Below are positions 21,851-33,075 of a DNA stretch of 64,000 bases, in pieces (position 1 is the stretch's first letter; each line of letters starts with the position of its first letter). The stretch covers positions 38,878,861 through 38,942,860 of the forward strand of contig CM067372.1 in the NCBI GenBank assembly GCA_034401795.1. The letters are read 5' to 3'. The DNA is from Chaetoderma sp. LZ-2023a (lineage: Eukaryota > Mollusca > Caudofoveata > Chaetodermatida > Chaetodermatidae). The notes beneath the pieces were generated by a model, which worked only from the letters and a program-made list of their open reading frames with translations, was not told where the DNA came from and did not search any database. Made by a program: the position numbers and the translations under genes.

Positions 21851-23930
21851 CCCTTTTCCATATCCTCATTCCTAGAATCTAGTCATCTTCTTGCCTAAGA
21901 ATTAGTCTTATTTCAGTTTTTGTTTAATATTGGGAATGTTAAATTGCTGAAAATAGTCATTCCAAGTCATTGCCAGTCTTGTAGTCTCTCTTGGAATGAT
22001 AGTCTATTCAGACATTTATTCGTTTATCAGCGACAATTTCAGCGTAATTAAAGACTGTCCTGACTGGTTACCATATGGGATTTTGTTGCAGATTATTTTC
22101 TATGCGCATTTCATAAGCCGATAAGTCAGGTGGTATTCTACGCATTATTTCGAGATACGATTTTTGCTTTCATCCAACTTTAGATGGCCAGTTGTCTTCG
22201 GGCCATTCAGCGTTTTTTCTCGCTCCTTTTACCTCTTATGTCGGCAGGTTGACATATTTATTTAACCAAAGGGAGTTTATTTGTGGAGGGGATAACCCTG
22301 ATTCTTAAGTAAATCGTAGTATAATTTCGTCAGGCGCTGAAAAGAATTAGATTCAGTAAAGGTTTCATAGGATCATTATGAGTACATGATTAATGTCTAC
22401 AAGTACATTATTCGCTTAGAAAGGATAATCAATCGGATAAAGGGGCAGGAAGGAGGAATATGAGTCGGATTCTTCTGCATTGACATAGTTTCGGTGAGTT
22501 CGTTTTGTTTTCATTTTTTCCAGATTTTTGTTTGGTTTTCCTTTTATAGCGTAAATTTTGCTCTATTTTGACTGGGTTGCTGCGGGCCTTCGGACGGGGG
22601 TTCGGGGGGCGGGGCTCTGGATTTGCTGGGTATTTTGGGGGAAGTTTGGCTGAAGGTTGTTGGTGATGCCACCGGCAATTTTCGGTCGGATTATTCCCGA
22701 ATTATTCGGTGAGTCATGGGTTTTTGCTCGTTGAGGTTGTTGTCTGGGGGTTGGCGGCGGGCCGGTTGGAGTGGGGGTGGGGTTGCGCGGGGGGGGGAAG
22801 AGCGGACGAGAATCTTTGGATTTAAGCATCCACCAACTATTTCGGTCAAAATGTTTTCTAAATCTTTGCAAGTCCAGAGATATTACAGTTGTGATATGTC
22901 GTCTGCAAAATTCAGTATTCAATCAGTTAATATCTAGTATCAGTGTTCAATCTTTCTTGGGGATTTCTAACACAATGGCATTTGTTAGTACAAAGATGAA
23001 ATTATTGATGCTAAGATTATGAATATAAGAATCAATAAATTTATTAAAATCTTTTAAGTTTCTGCCTCGTGGCATAAATATCGAATTGTTTAGGATATCT
23101 AATTTATCAGCAAGCCTGAGCGGCTAGGCAACCGTTGATGTATTCAATACAATTTTTTATTAAATCTCCATTGTTATACGATGTTTAAATTAGATAGTCT
23201 AATGTGGGCCATAGTTCTCTTATCAGGACCTTGTGACTTGTCATGTATGCTATTCATAGAATTGTGATGACGGTCATCACTAGTGACTCCCGTAGTTCAT
23301 GTAGATCTCGGGCACATGATTTGGCTATATCTTGACTCTAAACACTCCCATAGACTTACTATGGGGTTTTGGGTTTGCCACAATCTCTGGTTAAATCTCT
23401 GTAAATAATATCTATAATTTTTGCAGAGTCTTTAGCATTATTAATAAGTTAGGCTATTCTGATATGACCCTTTTTGGTCTCCATTCAGAGTAAGCGGTAT
23501 TATTAAAATATCCATAATAAACGTGAGTTACCTATTTAGTGAGGTATAAGCGTTATGATATAGGCCAGGATTTTTGGCATATGTAATATATGTGTTTTCT
23601 ATGAGCACTCCTCTTTAGCATATAGTAAGTTTGACTATTCTTTAAGGGGGGGGCCCTTATTAAAAGGGGCTAGATATTCCTGGATCTAGAATCCTTCTAT
23701 GTAGTCTCCTCTTCCAAAAAGGTTTTCTGTTCCTTATTATTAGAAGCTATTAGCTTTAGAGGGGTTGTTGTTTGTCTATGATTGTCAGGGAGTCTATAGA
23801 AGAAGCTATTCATTGGAAAGTAGATCCAGGCTTCTGTGCATTGGTCGGATTGTCTGTTAGGCTTCTAAATCTCAATTCGTTCAGTCATGGCCATGGGGTT
23901 TTCTTTCATTTTTATAAGGAGGAATGAGGT
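21851..23930. other. DIRS-2 interior without recognisable domains
   Basis: This is where RT and RNase H would be expected. I see no YxDD, LPFG or TDAS block in any frame. G-rich runs occur at 22590-22640 and 22740-22800. The region may be deleted, replaced or too decayed. Confidence 0.5.
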
Positions 23931-25353
23931 TTAGTCTTATGGATTGTCCTCTAGTAGAGCTGTTCGCGGCCTCTCTGAATGCTCAGATCTTCTCTTACAT
24001 GTCTCCTTTTCTGAATAGTCAACCCCTCTGTCGCAGTAGTGGACAGGAATGTTCGCCTATGCCTTCTCTCGAACGATTTTGATTCAGTTAGTTCTGAAGA
24101 GGGTCAAGGATCAGGTTTGCGAAATTCTTCTGATAGCTCCCTGTTGGCCAAAGAGGATTTGGTTTTTAGACCTAGATTTTCTGGTAGATTTCCCTCTTCT
24201 TCTTCCAGTATACCAGGATCTTCTATCTTAAGTAAGAGGTCTTTGTGTGCATCCAAATCCAATAAATTTTAGTCTGTGTGTCTGGAGAATCTCGAGTCTG
24301 AAGTCCTCGAGAATAAGGTTTCTTCTGATATCAGGAAATGATTGACTCTGCCAGAAGGGATTCGACCCGTTGAGTTTACAAGGGTCGATTCTAAAACTTT
24401 AGGTGAATGATGTTCAGACCAAGGTTTCATGCCCGATTCTGGTTCGATGCCCAAATTATTAGATTTTTTATCTTATCTGTTTGGGTATTTTCTTTTGTCA
24501 GTTATTACGTTCAGGGAGTATAGATGTTCTCTGGTGTCATCCCTTCCTTGTCTTCTGTATGCCGATGTCAAGGATACTAAGACGTTTAATAGCTTTATTA
24601 GAGGTCTAAGTAATATCCGTCCTCCGATTGCTAAGTCTTTTCCTTCCTGGAGTTGGGCTTTGGTTCTTAAAGTTTTGGCAGGTCGCCATTTTGAACCTAT
24701 TTCTTCTACCAGTAGTAAGCTTGGTTTTGTTTTTAATTGTCAAAGCTGTTTTTTCTTGTTGCTACAGCCTCTGCTAGAAGGCGTTCAAGAGATTCATGCT
24801 CTTTCTGCTGAAAAGGAGAGATTTATAGTTTCAGGGAACGGCTTTGATATCCCAGAAGGAATTTTTTATCTATAACTCGCACTAACCGCTATCCTGCTAG
24901 TCCGATCATTTTAAAATCTTTTCGTCTGTCGCCATCCGAAAAATTTTGGTGTCCTATTAGGGCATTAGGAACCTTCAATCAGCGATCAGATGTTATAAGA
25001 ATCGATCCATCTCATTTATGTTTTTCCTACGAGGAAAATTTATCTCAGCCAGTCTCAAATTCTTCGATTGTCAGATGGATTTTGAGAGAATACTTAGTCC
25101 TTGTTATGAGATAGCCTCACCGGATCAAATTAATCTCTCCCTTATTAAAGCCAATGAAGTTAGAGGTATGGCTACTTCTTTCGCTCTTTTTGAGGGATCG
25201 TCTTTAGATGAGATCATGCAGGTAGCAGGAGGGAAATGTGAATACACCTTACATCCTTTTAGCTCAAAGACCAGAGTGCAGGCTAATCATGGTGTGATTG
25301 AGCTAAATGCACTATTAGGTTACGTTATTAGCATTTGGATAAGATTGATTTAA
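23931..25353 (+). pseudogene. DIRS-2 DAM-like segment and tyrosine recombinase, broken
   Basis: The segment at about 23940-24200 encodes MDCPLVELFAASLNAQIFSY, AYAFSRTILIQLVLKRV and CEILLIAPCWPKRIWF, matching the DAM-like part of DIRS-3. At 24575-24875 it encodes FIRGLSNIRPPIAKSFPSWS and LAGRHFEPIS, then EIHALSAEKERFIVSG, which is the recombinase core with the first catalytic arginine region altered (EGVQEIHAL for ARRRSEIHAL). At 25153-25230 it encodes KANEVRGMATSFALFEGS and LDEIMQVAGG, the H-x-x-R equivalent with Asn in place of His. Frameshifts separate the blocks. It cannot encode an active integrase. Confidence 0.8.
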
Positions 25354-25639
25354 TTTTATCCTTGTTTGTTAACTAAAAAAGCTGAAGACTATTTACCAAT
25401 CACTTTCCACCATTTTCGTTAAAAGACTGCGTCGGTGAGAAATGGTGAGTCTTCTTTTGGTTTTTAGTTATTTCTTTAAGTTCAACTTGTTCTTATTTGC
25501 TAATCACATTATGATTGAGCTAAATACACTAATATGTTATGTTAATAACATAGGGATAAGATTGGTTTGATTTTTATCCTGGTTTATTGATTCTCAAATC
25601 TCCTCCCACCTTATGTGAACAGGGGGCACTGACCAAATC

Positions 25640-25790
25640 TACGGGTTTAGCAAGTAGTGATTGAACGGTAATGGATGTTTTTGTGGTGTAATAACAACCC
25701 CCCACAGACCCCCCTTGCGGGTTGGTCTGTTGTTTTATTAACCACTATAAAAACATACTTACCGTTCAATCACTACGACCCGGCCTCAAC
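25640..25790 (+). repeat. DIRS-2 internal complementary region
   Basis: The first half, TAGCAAGTAGTGATTGAACGG to TAATAACAAC, is complementary to the left end starting at 19578. The second half, CCCCCACAGACCCCCC to CCGTTCAATCACTAC, is complementary to the right end up to 26165. Confidence 0.88.
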
Positions 25791-25847
25791 CACCCCGCGT
25801 GGTAAGATTTGAGGATCAGACTTTAAATATTTTGCACTTAAATTTAG

Positions 25848-26165
25848 AAAAGTGAATCTGTTTCCTATTCGGTCTCTGATGCGCATGCGTGAGCGCGCGT
25901 AGCGACAAGCGTCACTATGAGGTGAGTATAGACTGGTGCCAGTCTATACCTGATGGTAGGCTGGAGGTGGGACTCAACCAGTAGCCTGGTTGAGGGTCCA
26001 TAGGAATAGGATTAGGCATGGGGAGGTGTGTATGCAGGCATAAAAATCTTATTCTGATAGCAAAATGCAAATAATTGATTTAGCAAGTAGTGATTGAACG
26101 GTAAGTATGTTTTTATAGTGGTTAATAAAACAACAGACCAACCCGCAAGAGGGGTCTGTTGGGGG
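25848..26165 (-). repeat. DIRS-2 right inverted terminal repeat
   Basis: Reverse complement of the left repeat over about 240 bp (AAAGTGAATCTGTTTCCT through GTAGTGATTGAACGGTAA). The outer tail differs (ATAGTGGTTAATAAAACAAC, then GGGGTCTGTTGGGGG). The asymmetric outer tails are what the internal complementary region joins. Confidence 0.88.
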
Positions 26166-26386
26166 ATTTGTCAAGAAATTGAAATTTTTGTTTTGTAAAT
26201 GCCCATTTGCTGACCAAGAGAAGACTAATTTTGAAAATTTAGCACTGAATTGACTAGCTCATTTATTAAGCCATTCATTTCAGCGGTAAGTTAAAAAGAA
26301 TATTTCTCTCTTGGTCTGAAAATGGTCATTCCTCAAGACTACTAGGATGATTTTCATAAATTTGATCATTAAATGGTTAGTGTTTA
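26166..26386. mobile_element. HP-A right part, continuing the copy split by DIRS-2
   Basis: TTTGTCAAGAAATTGAAATT and CCCATTTGCTGACCAAGAG start an HP-A arm, with the core CTAGCTCATTTATTAAGCC and the partner arm TTGGTCTGAAAATGG. It ends near TTAAATGGTTAG at 26386. Confidence 0.75.
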
Positions 26387-26904
26387 AATTCATAAAACTA
26401 CAATTTTGTCTCGTCTGTAATGCAGAATATGAGATAGGAATACAACTTTTCTGATGTCACCGATGCCACTCTCATCAACATTAATTGTGTGTCTTTGCAG
26501 GTGGAAAATCTGTGTGTACATGTAGTAGTTTCAAATTTAATCATGTGTTAATGGCATGTCTCTCTGAGAGCACATTAGAACATGGATTTCAGAAATATCT
26601 GTCCAATTTTTCCACAGTTGTCTTTGCAGTAAGTATATATATATCTATCGTGGTTTATAGTTCAAGGCTGGATGACTATATGAACTAAGCTTAGATTATT
26701 TTTCTAATGTTCTGTTCAGTGTCAAAAGTCGGGAATCTGCTGAACTTGGTTCATTAATCAACGCTAAAGCTCTAGCAGATGTTTATCGTAGCCTATTACA
26801 GCAGGCGTAGCATTCTAGTTATGCTACTAAATGGATTTGACTTGATCCCATCTCGGCTGTTTATCAACAGGAAGGACCGAAGGCAAGCCAGACAGACATT
26901 GAAT

Positions 26905-27300
26905 GAATAGATCCAGTCTGTCACTCAAGTATATGACGTCATAATCAATTACGTCGCATGTAAGCTAATGTTACAATCAAAATGCATAATGAATGACGTA
27001 TCTAGGTCCGTTGAATAGTCTGTCAACTTGTCAAGTGTACGAATTGTATGTCTTTACTAGTTAATAAGGAGTCTGGTGAATATTTTAACACTAATTTGAC
27101 TGGGGGATGTTGCTGCCATAGACAAAAAACATAACCTAGTGAAATATGGCAGCAACAGCACCTAGTGAAATTAGTTTCAAAATAGTCAACAGCTTACATG
27201 TACATTACCATGATACAAGAATTCTAGGAATTCAGGTTTCAATCGATCCCTACACTGGCAAAGCGTGGGCGGAGCATAGCTAGAAAAGGGTGGTCCATCT
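26905..27300 (+). mobile_element. HP-B palindromic MITE, 145 bp before an exon
   Basis: The left arm carries the exact palindrome TGACGTCA (26934-26941) and ATTACGTCGCATG. The inner hairpin has CTAATTTGACTGGGGGATGT and its diverged return. The right arm has CAATCGATCCCTAC and GGGCGGAGCATAGC. Confidence 0.85.
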
Positions 27301-27445
27301 TGACTTTGAATTTACTTTCCTGAAAGCTTGATGTGTTGCTTATATTTTGTCCTGACGCGAACTGACGTATCAGTTGAGTCTGGACTCTGACTTTGAATTT
27401 AGCCTGTAAATGGTCGACCAATGTTTTCTCATTTCTATTTCTTAG

Positions 27446-27658
27446 ATTATGAAGTTACAAGCAGTTTTAGTGTCAGTCTCGATGATGGGAGTGTCGTGGA
27501 TGGTTCAGCCAGACAGAGACGGAACCCTTCCTTCCATGATGTCTCAATATCTGATAATGTAGAAAATAATATACAAGATATGTCACATAGACTCACAGAG
27601 GTGAACTGGAAGAGAATACTTCTGCTGATTGTCGCTATTACCATTCATAATATTCCAG
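27446..27658 (+). CDS. SLC39A11: SLC39A11 exon: variable loop and start of membrane segment 4
   Basis: The exon follows ATTTCTTAG and ends ATTCCAG|GTGAGG (213 bp, phase 1 in and phase 1 out). The first 45 residues form the hydrophilic loop (DYEVTSSFSVSLDDG..., then ARQRRNPSFHD), which is variable in the family. It then encodes VNWKRILLLIVAITIHNIP, the fourth membrane segment ending in the metal-binding HN-x-P-E-G motif. The last base of this exon plus two of the next give the Glu. His and Asn here are the conserved zinc ligands of ZIP transporters. The loop may be a site of regulation, but nothing in the sequence shows how. Confidence 0.95.
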
Positions 27659-27772
27659 GTGAGGTTACAGGTGCATGTACACTTGTTGTTTTGGAAACAT
27701 ATGTCATACATTCTTTCTGGGCCGTACTGTAAGCACTAGCCTCATTGATGGACGTGTGTATATGCATGTGTT

Positions 27773-28022
27773 TTAACCGTTAAACACTCACATTTGATTA
27801 AGAAAATTTCAATTTTCTCAAAGAAAATGTCTGTCTGCAGACCAAGTGAAGGCTGTTTTTGAAACTCTACCACTGGAGTGAATGGCTCGATTATCGAGCC
27901 ATGAGCAAGTCATTCCAGTGGTAAATTTTCAAAATCAGCCTTCACATAGTCTGCGGACGGACATTTTCTTTGAGAAAATTGAGATTTTCGGCACCGCCGG
28001 TTTTGGCCAGCTTGGCTGTTAA
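27773..28022. mobile_element. HP-A palindromic MITE, long symmetric copy
   Basis: Palindromic from about 27800 to 27990: GAAAATTTCAATTTTCTC and GAGAAAATTGAGATTTTC, with CCACTGGAGTGAATGGCTCG and its partner at the centre. TTAA lies at each boundary. Confidence 0.88.
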
Positions 28023-29118
28023 ACTAAGGGGTTAGTAACAATTTATGTGAGTTTTGCTGTGTAGCATGGTATATAGTTATACACCAGGATTATTATCACC
28101 ACATCTTTCAAAGAAAAGTGGTTTATGTTGTCTGTCTGTCTGTCTATGCAGAAATTCAATGTAACACAATTCTTGTTAAACCATTGGACAGAATGTAGCC
28201 AAATTTGGTAGGTGAGTTAACCATATGAGTATGGAGCCCAAGAGGACATTTACGTTTAAATCCACCTGCATGGTGTGTGTGGGTCAAAGGTCAAAGCATT
28301 CAACGTGGGGATGGCGCACCATCGACCATCAAGTCTAGTATAGTATTGATGTTGGGATCAAACGATTAAAGTTGAAATTCACTGTGATTGTAACTAATAT
28401 CATATTTAATGAAGTTTCTTTTGTGTCAAATGCCAGTGTTTGGCTACTGAGAAATATTCCGGTACATTGGAGCCAACATGTAACAGTAATATTTTGGGGC
28501 GCATTTCATGATATTTACAGCTGTTTATTTCTAACTGTGCGCATGGGTGCCTTATGGCATCTAAGCTAGCAATCATAATATCTCAGTCTGTCTACATGTA
28601 CATGTTTATTAATCAAACTACAAACTCTGGCATGTGGAGAATACAAACATTTTTGCATTGTAGTGCAAAGAGGCTTAAGTTTTAGGCAACTGATCATCAA
28701 GACCCTCTGGTCTCTTGTTCCTTTATTGTAACTAACTGGTAGAAGTCATAAGAATAACCTCCCTTTGTCAGCGCTCCAGATAAGGCATGTACAAGCGTAC
28801 TGTACTCATAGAAATCATCCATGTACGCAAACATTTAAATATTCATGCGTACCATGTACGCCTCATGTAAATACAGTACGCATCAGTGTATTAATCTGCC
28901 TGTACTGGCCTGTTGTCGTTATCAAATATAGCCTACTCAATTACACGAAGGGGAATCAACTAGCGTCACTGGTAAAAGCCATGCCTATACTACTTTCACT
29001 AAACGGTATGATCTCCCTCTCCGCAAGAGGGTATTCTTTTCTTTATTACAAGACCTTTCCTTGACCGTTACATATGTCATTCTTGTAGAATTTCACTTGT
29101 ATATGAGTTTGCATACAT

Positions 29119-29360
29119 TTAACCCTTTAATGGTCAAGCTGGCAAACACTGACCTCTGATGTGGTTTTGAGAAATGTCCATTGCCGACGAAGATGAGATT
29201 ATTTTTAAAATTTTTACCAGTGGAATGACTGACTCGGTTATCAAGCCTTTGATTCCAGTGGCAACATTTTTGTAATAGTTTATTCACGTGGCCTGTAAAT
29301 GGAGATTCAATTAGCAGAAATTTACATTTTCTTGGCAAATCTGAACCATTAAATTGTTAA
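29119..29360. mobile_element. HP-A palindromic MITE (full copy)
   Basis: TTAACCCTTTAATGGTCAAG at the left and AACCATTAAATTGTTAA at the right are inverted ends with TTAA at each border. The core is GGAATGACTGACTCGGTTATCAAGCC. Confidence 0.88.
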
Positions 29361-29425
29361 AACAGAGGCATGATGTAGCCTGAATCAATACCACGGCTTA
29401 TGTAATGATTTAAACAGTGTGTCAA

Positions 29426-29645
29426 TTAACCCTTTCACTGCAAAACATGCCTCTAAAGCACTTGAGGAAGGTAAGGGCTACAAGAAGACTATTCCTGAAA
29501 TTTTCCAGGTGAATTACTGGCTCTGTAGTAGAGCCAGTCATTCCAGTGGTTAATTAAAAAAAATAGTCTTATCTTGGTCAACAAATGAACATTAAGTAAG
29601 CAAATATTTTGTTAATTTTAGCGAATTTAACCATTATAGAGTTAA
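29426..29645. mobile_element. HP-A palindromic MITE (diverged full copy)
   Basis: Starts TTAACCCTTTCACTGC and ends TTTAACCATTATAGAGTTAA. The core is TACTGGCTCTGTAGTAGAGCCAGTCATTCCAG. Confidence 0.82.
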
Positions 29646-30099
29646 TGTACAGTTGGAATTGATTTTGTGTGTGAATGTATTGCTTTAAATGTACATGTAC
29701 ACAGCTGTTCAAAACCTTTTACCGATCAATTCCCCATATCTCATTTTCAACTCTACCATACTTACTTGCCTTACCCAGCAACGGCTTCCAGTCAAGTTAA
29801 TTTCAAAATATTCAACAGAATAAGTTTTATATTACAAAGAATAAACTTAAGGGATTTGTCGATGAAATGGTTAAAGCATAAATACACATATCACATTAAT
29901 GCAGAGACGATGAAGAACTCAAATTCATTGATTCCGTTCGGTGTCAAATGATAACTGATGTTCAAGAAGAGTGTTGCCACTTAAGACAACAACCATTTTC
30001 AGCAAAAAATATACACAGATCCTTCCTCCTATTGTCATTGTAAAGATTAATCTTTTGACCTTAGTCATATCAACATTATAGGTATTATCTCTGCTTAGT

Positions 30100-30300
30100 T
30101 GTCAAGAAAATCTAAATCTTCATTTCAGTAAACATGATAAATGTCCATTTTCAGACCAGAAGACTAATTTTGAAAATTTACCACTGGAAAAACTGGCTCG
30201 GTTAATAAGCTGGATTAAAGAGCCAGTTATTTTACTGGTAAATTTTCAAAAATTACTTATTAGTTCTCTTAGTCCTCAAATTAACATTTCTCAGCACCTC
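30100..30300. mobile_element. HP-A palindromic MITE
   Basis: GTCAAGAAAATCTAAATC, ATGTCCATTTTCAGACC and the core AACTGGCTCGGTTAATAAGC with its return AAAGAGCCAGTTATTTTACTGG. Directly adjacent to the next HP-A copy. Confidence 0.8.
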
Positions 30301-30322
30301 TGCAGAGGGCGGTACCACTGGA

Positions 30323-30560
30323 TTAACCCTTTAATGGTCATACCGACCCAAACCAACCTTTGCTATGGTCTTGTGGAAGTCCATTTACAGGCCAAGAGAA
30401 TACAATTTTTGAAAATTTACCACTGGAATGACTGTCTCAATAACCGAGCCAGTCATTCCATTGGTAAATTTTTGAAAATTGTATTTTCTTGGCCTATAAA
30501 TGGACATCTCTAAGAAATTATTTAAATATTCTTGACTAAATTTGACCATTAAATAGTTAA
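30323..30560. mobile_element. HP-A palindromic MITE (best-bounded copy)
   Basis: This 238-bp copy begins TTAACCCTTTAATGGTCA and ends TGACCATTAAATAGTTAA. TTAA at both borders and inverted ends fit a piggyBac-like non-autonomous element. The core arms GAAAATTTACCACTGGAATG and GTCATTCCATTGGTAAATTT pair well. Confidence 0.88.
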
Positions 30561-31057
30561 CTAACTCGATTATCAAGCAAGTCATTCCAGTGGTAAAATG
30601 TTAAACATAATGTGGACATTCCTCAAGACTGCTGCAGCGTCCAGTTTGGTTTGGGTTGACCATTAAATCGTTAGCATTGTGCCTGTGAGTGATACACACC
30701 CATTTGAGCCTCTGTTATTTTGCTGTTTAATTATCTTGAGAAATGCATTCGTTGAGCCAATTATTTCAGTGTTAAAATTTCAAAAATTGTCTTACTCCTG
30801 GCCTGTAAATGGGCATTCCTCACGACAACTTCAGAGGTAGGTTTGTCAGGCTTGACTAGTAAAGGGTTAAATGTCACTGATAGAATGATATTTAATGTGT
30901 GCGATTTCATGACATTATCTGTGCTAGGTACATACACTGATTGTGTCCTGTATACATTACCTGTGCTTGGTACATGTACATACACTGATTGTTGCCTGTA
31001 TACATTCTCTGTACTAGCTACATGCACTGATTGAGTCTTGTGCATTCTTTGTTCCAG

Positions 31058-31127
31058 AGGGCCTTGCAGTAGGTGTAGGATTCGGCGCTATAGGAAAGAC
31101 ACCATCTGCAACATTTGAAAATGCCAG
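31058..31127 (+). CDS. SLC39A11: SLC39A11 exon: end of membrane segment 4
   Basis: This 70-bp exon lies between TTTGTTCCAG and GTAAAG, phase 1 in and phase 0+2 out. With the preceding G it reads EGLAVGVGFGAIGKTPSATF and then ENA plus two bases of Arg. The Glu-Gly complete the HNIPEG zinc motif. It is one of the most conserved segments of ZIP11. Confidence 0.95.
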
Positions 31128-31574
31128 GTAAAGAGGGGACTCAGATGTACCAGACAATAATTAAAGTACATTGCAAAAATATCTGCAATTAACTGCCTCC
31201 CTGCTGAATTTCTGAAGACTACATTTTCTATGGGGTTTAACTCGAAACCAGCTTAAAGGGAAATTCCAGTGAAAATCGGGAATAAGTCGACTAAAAATAT
31301 ACTATTATTCCAAATAATTGCTGCAAGAAAATATAAAATATACTGTTCCATTGCCGAGAAATAAAAAAATGAATATGCCCAAAACGGTTGAAATGCGGCT
31401 CTTTGGGGCATCCATTTTCTCACAACGAGAGTGAGAAACTGCGAGATTATGACGTCAGTTACACACCAGCAAAATATCGGCAGCGCTTTAGATTTACATG
31501 CTTATTTTGCGTTATGAAGGCCGAATATTAATTAACCCAAATTCTGTCTGGAAAATCAAAAAATTTCCTTATTG

Positions 31575-31706
31575 AATGTCCATTCGCAGGTCAAGCGAAG
31601 ACTATGTTTGAAAATCGACTACTGGAATGGATGGTTCCGTTACTGAGGCAGTCATTCTAGTGGTAAATTTTCAAAAAATAGTCTTCTCTTGGCCTGCAAA
31701 CGGACA
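31575..31706. mobile_element. HP-A palindromic MITE core
   Basis: Arms ATGTCCATTCGCAGGTCAAG and CTTGGCCTGCAAACGGACA; core TACTGGAATGGATGGTTCCG with a partly mismatched return. Confidence 0.8.
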
Positions 31707-32076
31707 AACACAACTTGACGATTGCAGAGGCCAGTTCTGGCATGAAATGCTTAATTCGCAACATGTCCGCATATCAAGCATGGGCTTGCAGTAATAGAAA
31801 CATTCATGGAACTGGTACAGCAATCAGTACTTTAATGCTTTCACATTATTGATATCCAGCGCTATTAATCATTTACAACGTTTACTCCCAATTTTAAATA
31901 ACCACGCAGAGTGTTGAATATTCTGAATTAAATTTTCCTGGAATTATGATGCAGTAAGCTACCAAACAAATTACTTTCACACAACAGTCAGGGTAAATTT
32001 GACACTGCTTTTCTGGCCTTGAAAGAGTTAAATAATTGATCCCAATTTTAAAATGTTGATCAATACTTACTGCCTG

Positions 32077-32166
32077 TTGAATATTTTGAAACGAATTTGA
32101 CTGGAAGCAGAAATTGCAATAGGCAGCAACAGCTTTCAGAGAAATTACTTTCAAAATTTATTCAAC
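32077..32166. repeat. HP-B inner hairpin fragment
   Basis: TTGAATATTTTGAAACGAAT and its return TTTCAAAATTTATTCAA enclose a short centre with GGCAGCAACAGC. Outer arms are absent. Confidence 0.7.
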
Positions 32167-32779
32167 TAACGTATTTTTTATGAATTTGTTGTAACTGGTT
32201 GATTGCAATGTTTGCTCCTGGCATAGATCTTTAATGTTTTTTAAATAGAATATGCCAATTTGTTTACAATTTAGCGCTGCAATTGCTGTCGTGATCATCG
32301 GGACACTAATTGCATTTTAATTTCCTCCAAATACTGGCAAGGTGTCAGTTGTTTAGCTAGTACGCTAATTATCCAGAAGTAAATGCTGTAGCATGAGCTA
32401 GAAGATTTACCTCCCCTGGTTACGGCTATCCTAGATCCGGTAAAGAGAGTAGGTGTGTCGGTGACGTCAGCCGCTTGGCCAAAATGGCGCCTCTATCTAC
32501 TGGTTACGTTAGCCATATAAATTGTGGATATCTTTTTTATTTGTTGGCATAAAATTGTGCTCTTGGTCTCAAATTAATGCGGAGAATTATTACTTTACGC
32601 CAGATACACAAAATTTCCCAATGGAATATCCCTTCAATATCTTTGGTGGCTAAACCACCAACAACTTTCAGTCGAATTGTGTTCAAAATATTAAGTAGGT
32701 CCAGAGTTGTTGGTGTAATAATGACTTACTGACGGTGTGACCTGTGGTTGACCAGATGTCAGGGAGCTGGGGGCCATTT

Positions 32780-33075
32780 CTAGCCAGATTGGTTTATGCC
32801 TATTGGCTCCATTGTGTGGAGTTGATGGATCCAGTAGCTTTCCTTTTGTTTTCTCCATACTGTGGCGTTCCTGTCCTCTGGGTCTGACTGATTATTCTGA
32901 AGAATATGTCATTTCTGTAGTGTCTTTTTGTGGTGATATTGTCTGGATACTGGTGTGTGTCGTATCTCTCGCTTCTATGTAGGTTTGCGATTGAGCGTAG
33001 GTGTTCTTGGATGCGTACTTTGAACAGATGAAGTGTTTCTCCTACGTATTGCTTCTTGCATGTGATGCAGACTTG
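32780..33075 (-). pseudogene. Penelope-like element GIY-YIG endonuclease fragment
   Basis: On the minus strand the segment encodes CITCKKQYVGETLHLFKVRI, then QEHLRSIANLHR, and after shifts VWRKQKESYWIHQLHTMEP and IGINQSG before a stop at 32780. The blocks match the plus-strand fragment at 7636-7991, including the Cys-x2-Cys before YVGET. The GIY-YIG module nicks DNA during insertion of Penelope-like elements. It is broken by at least one frameshift and lacks the RT part. Confidence 0.78.

Larger units (their letters stand above)
19578..26165 (+). mobile_element. DIRS-2: second DIRS-type family, decayed
   Basis: Left terminal repeat 19578-19862 and right terminal repeat 25848-26165 are inverted copies of each other, including TAGACTGGCACCAGTCTATA and GCATGCGCATCAG. 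An internal complementary region (25640-25790) matches both outer ends. Coding remnants on the plus strand include a gag-like ORF and tyrosine-recombinase pieces. I could not find the RT catalytic box, so the RT appears lost. Sequence is unrelated to DIRS-1/3 apart from the recombinase domain. The element lies in sense orientation within an SLC39A11 intron. Confidence 0.88.
19276..27445 (+). other. SLC39A11 intron holding DIRS-2
   Basis: This 8.2-kb intron is mostly DIRS-2 (19578-26165), an interrupted HP-A copy on both sides of it, and an HP-B copy (26905-27300). The remainder, 26387-26904, has no exon that fits the frame. Confidence 0.8.
27659..31057 (+). other. SLC39A11 intron rich in HP-A hairpins
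   Basis: Five HP-A copies or near-copies occur (27773-28022, 29119-29360, 29426-29645, 30100-30300, 30323-30560) plus fragments at 30555-30620 and 30745-30822. The stretch 28023-29118 has a TGTC microsatellite (28127-28148) and a middle-repetitive sequence similar to 11050-11290. No additional exon fits. Confidence 0.75.
31128..32779. other. SLC39A11 intron, first part
   Basis: Contains a possible dispersed repeat (31250-31560), an HP-A copy (31575-31706), and two HP-B core fragments (31913-31990 and 32077-32166). No exon or ORF of note. Confidence 0.55.

Noticed and set aside
22563..22937. Pro/Arg-rich ORFs on both strands
   Set aside because: They result from G-rich runs inside DIRS-2; no RT or RNase H motif is present.
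32270..32320. Hydrophobic stretch SAAIAVVIIGTLIAF as a possible ZIP11 exon
   Set aside because: No matching splice phase, and the frame from 31127 to 37633 already joins perfectly without it.
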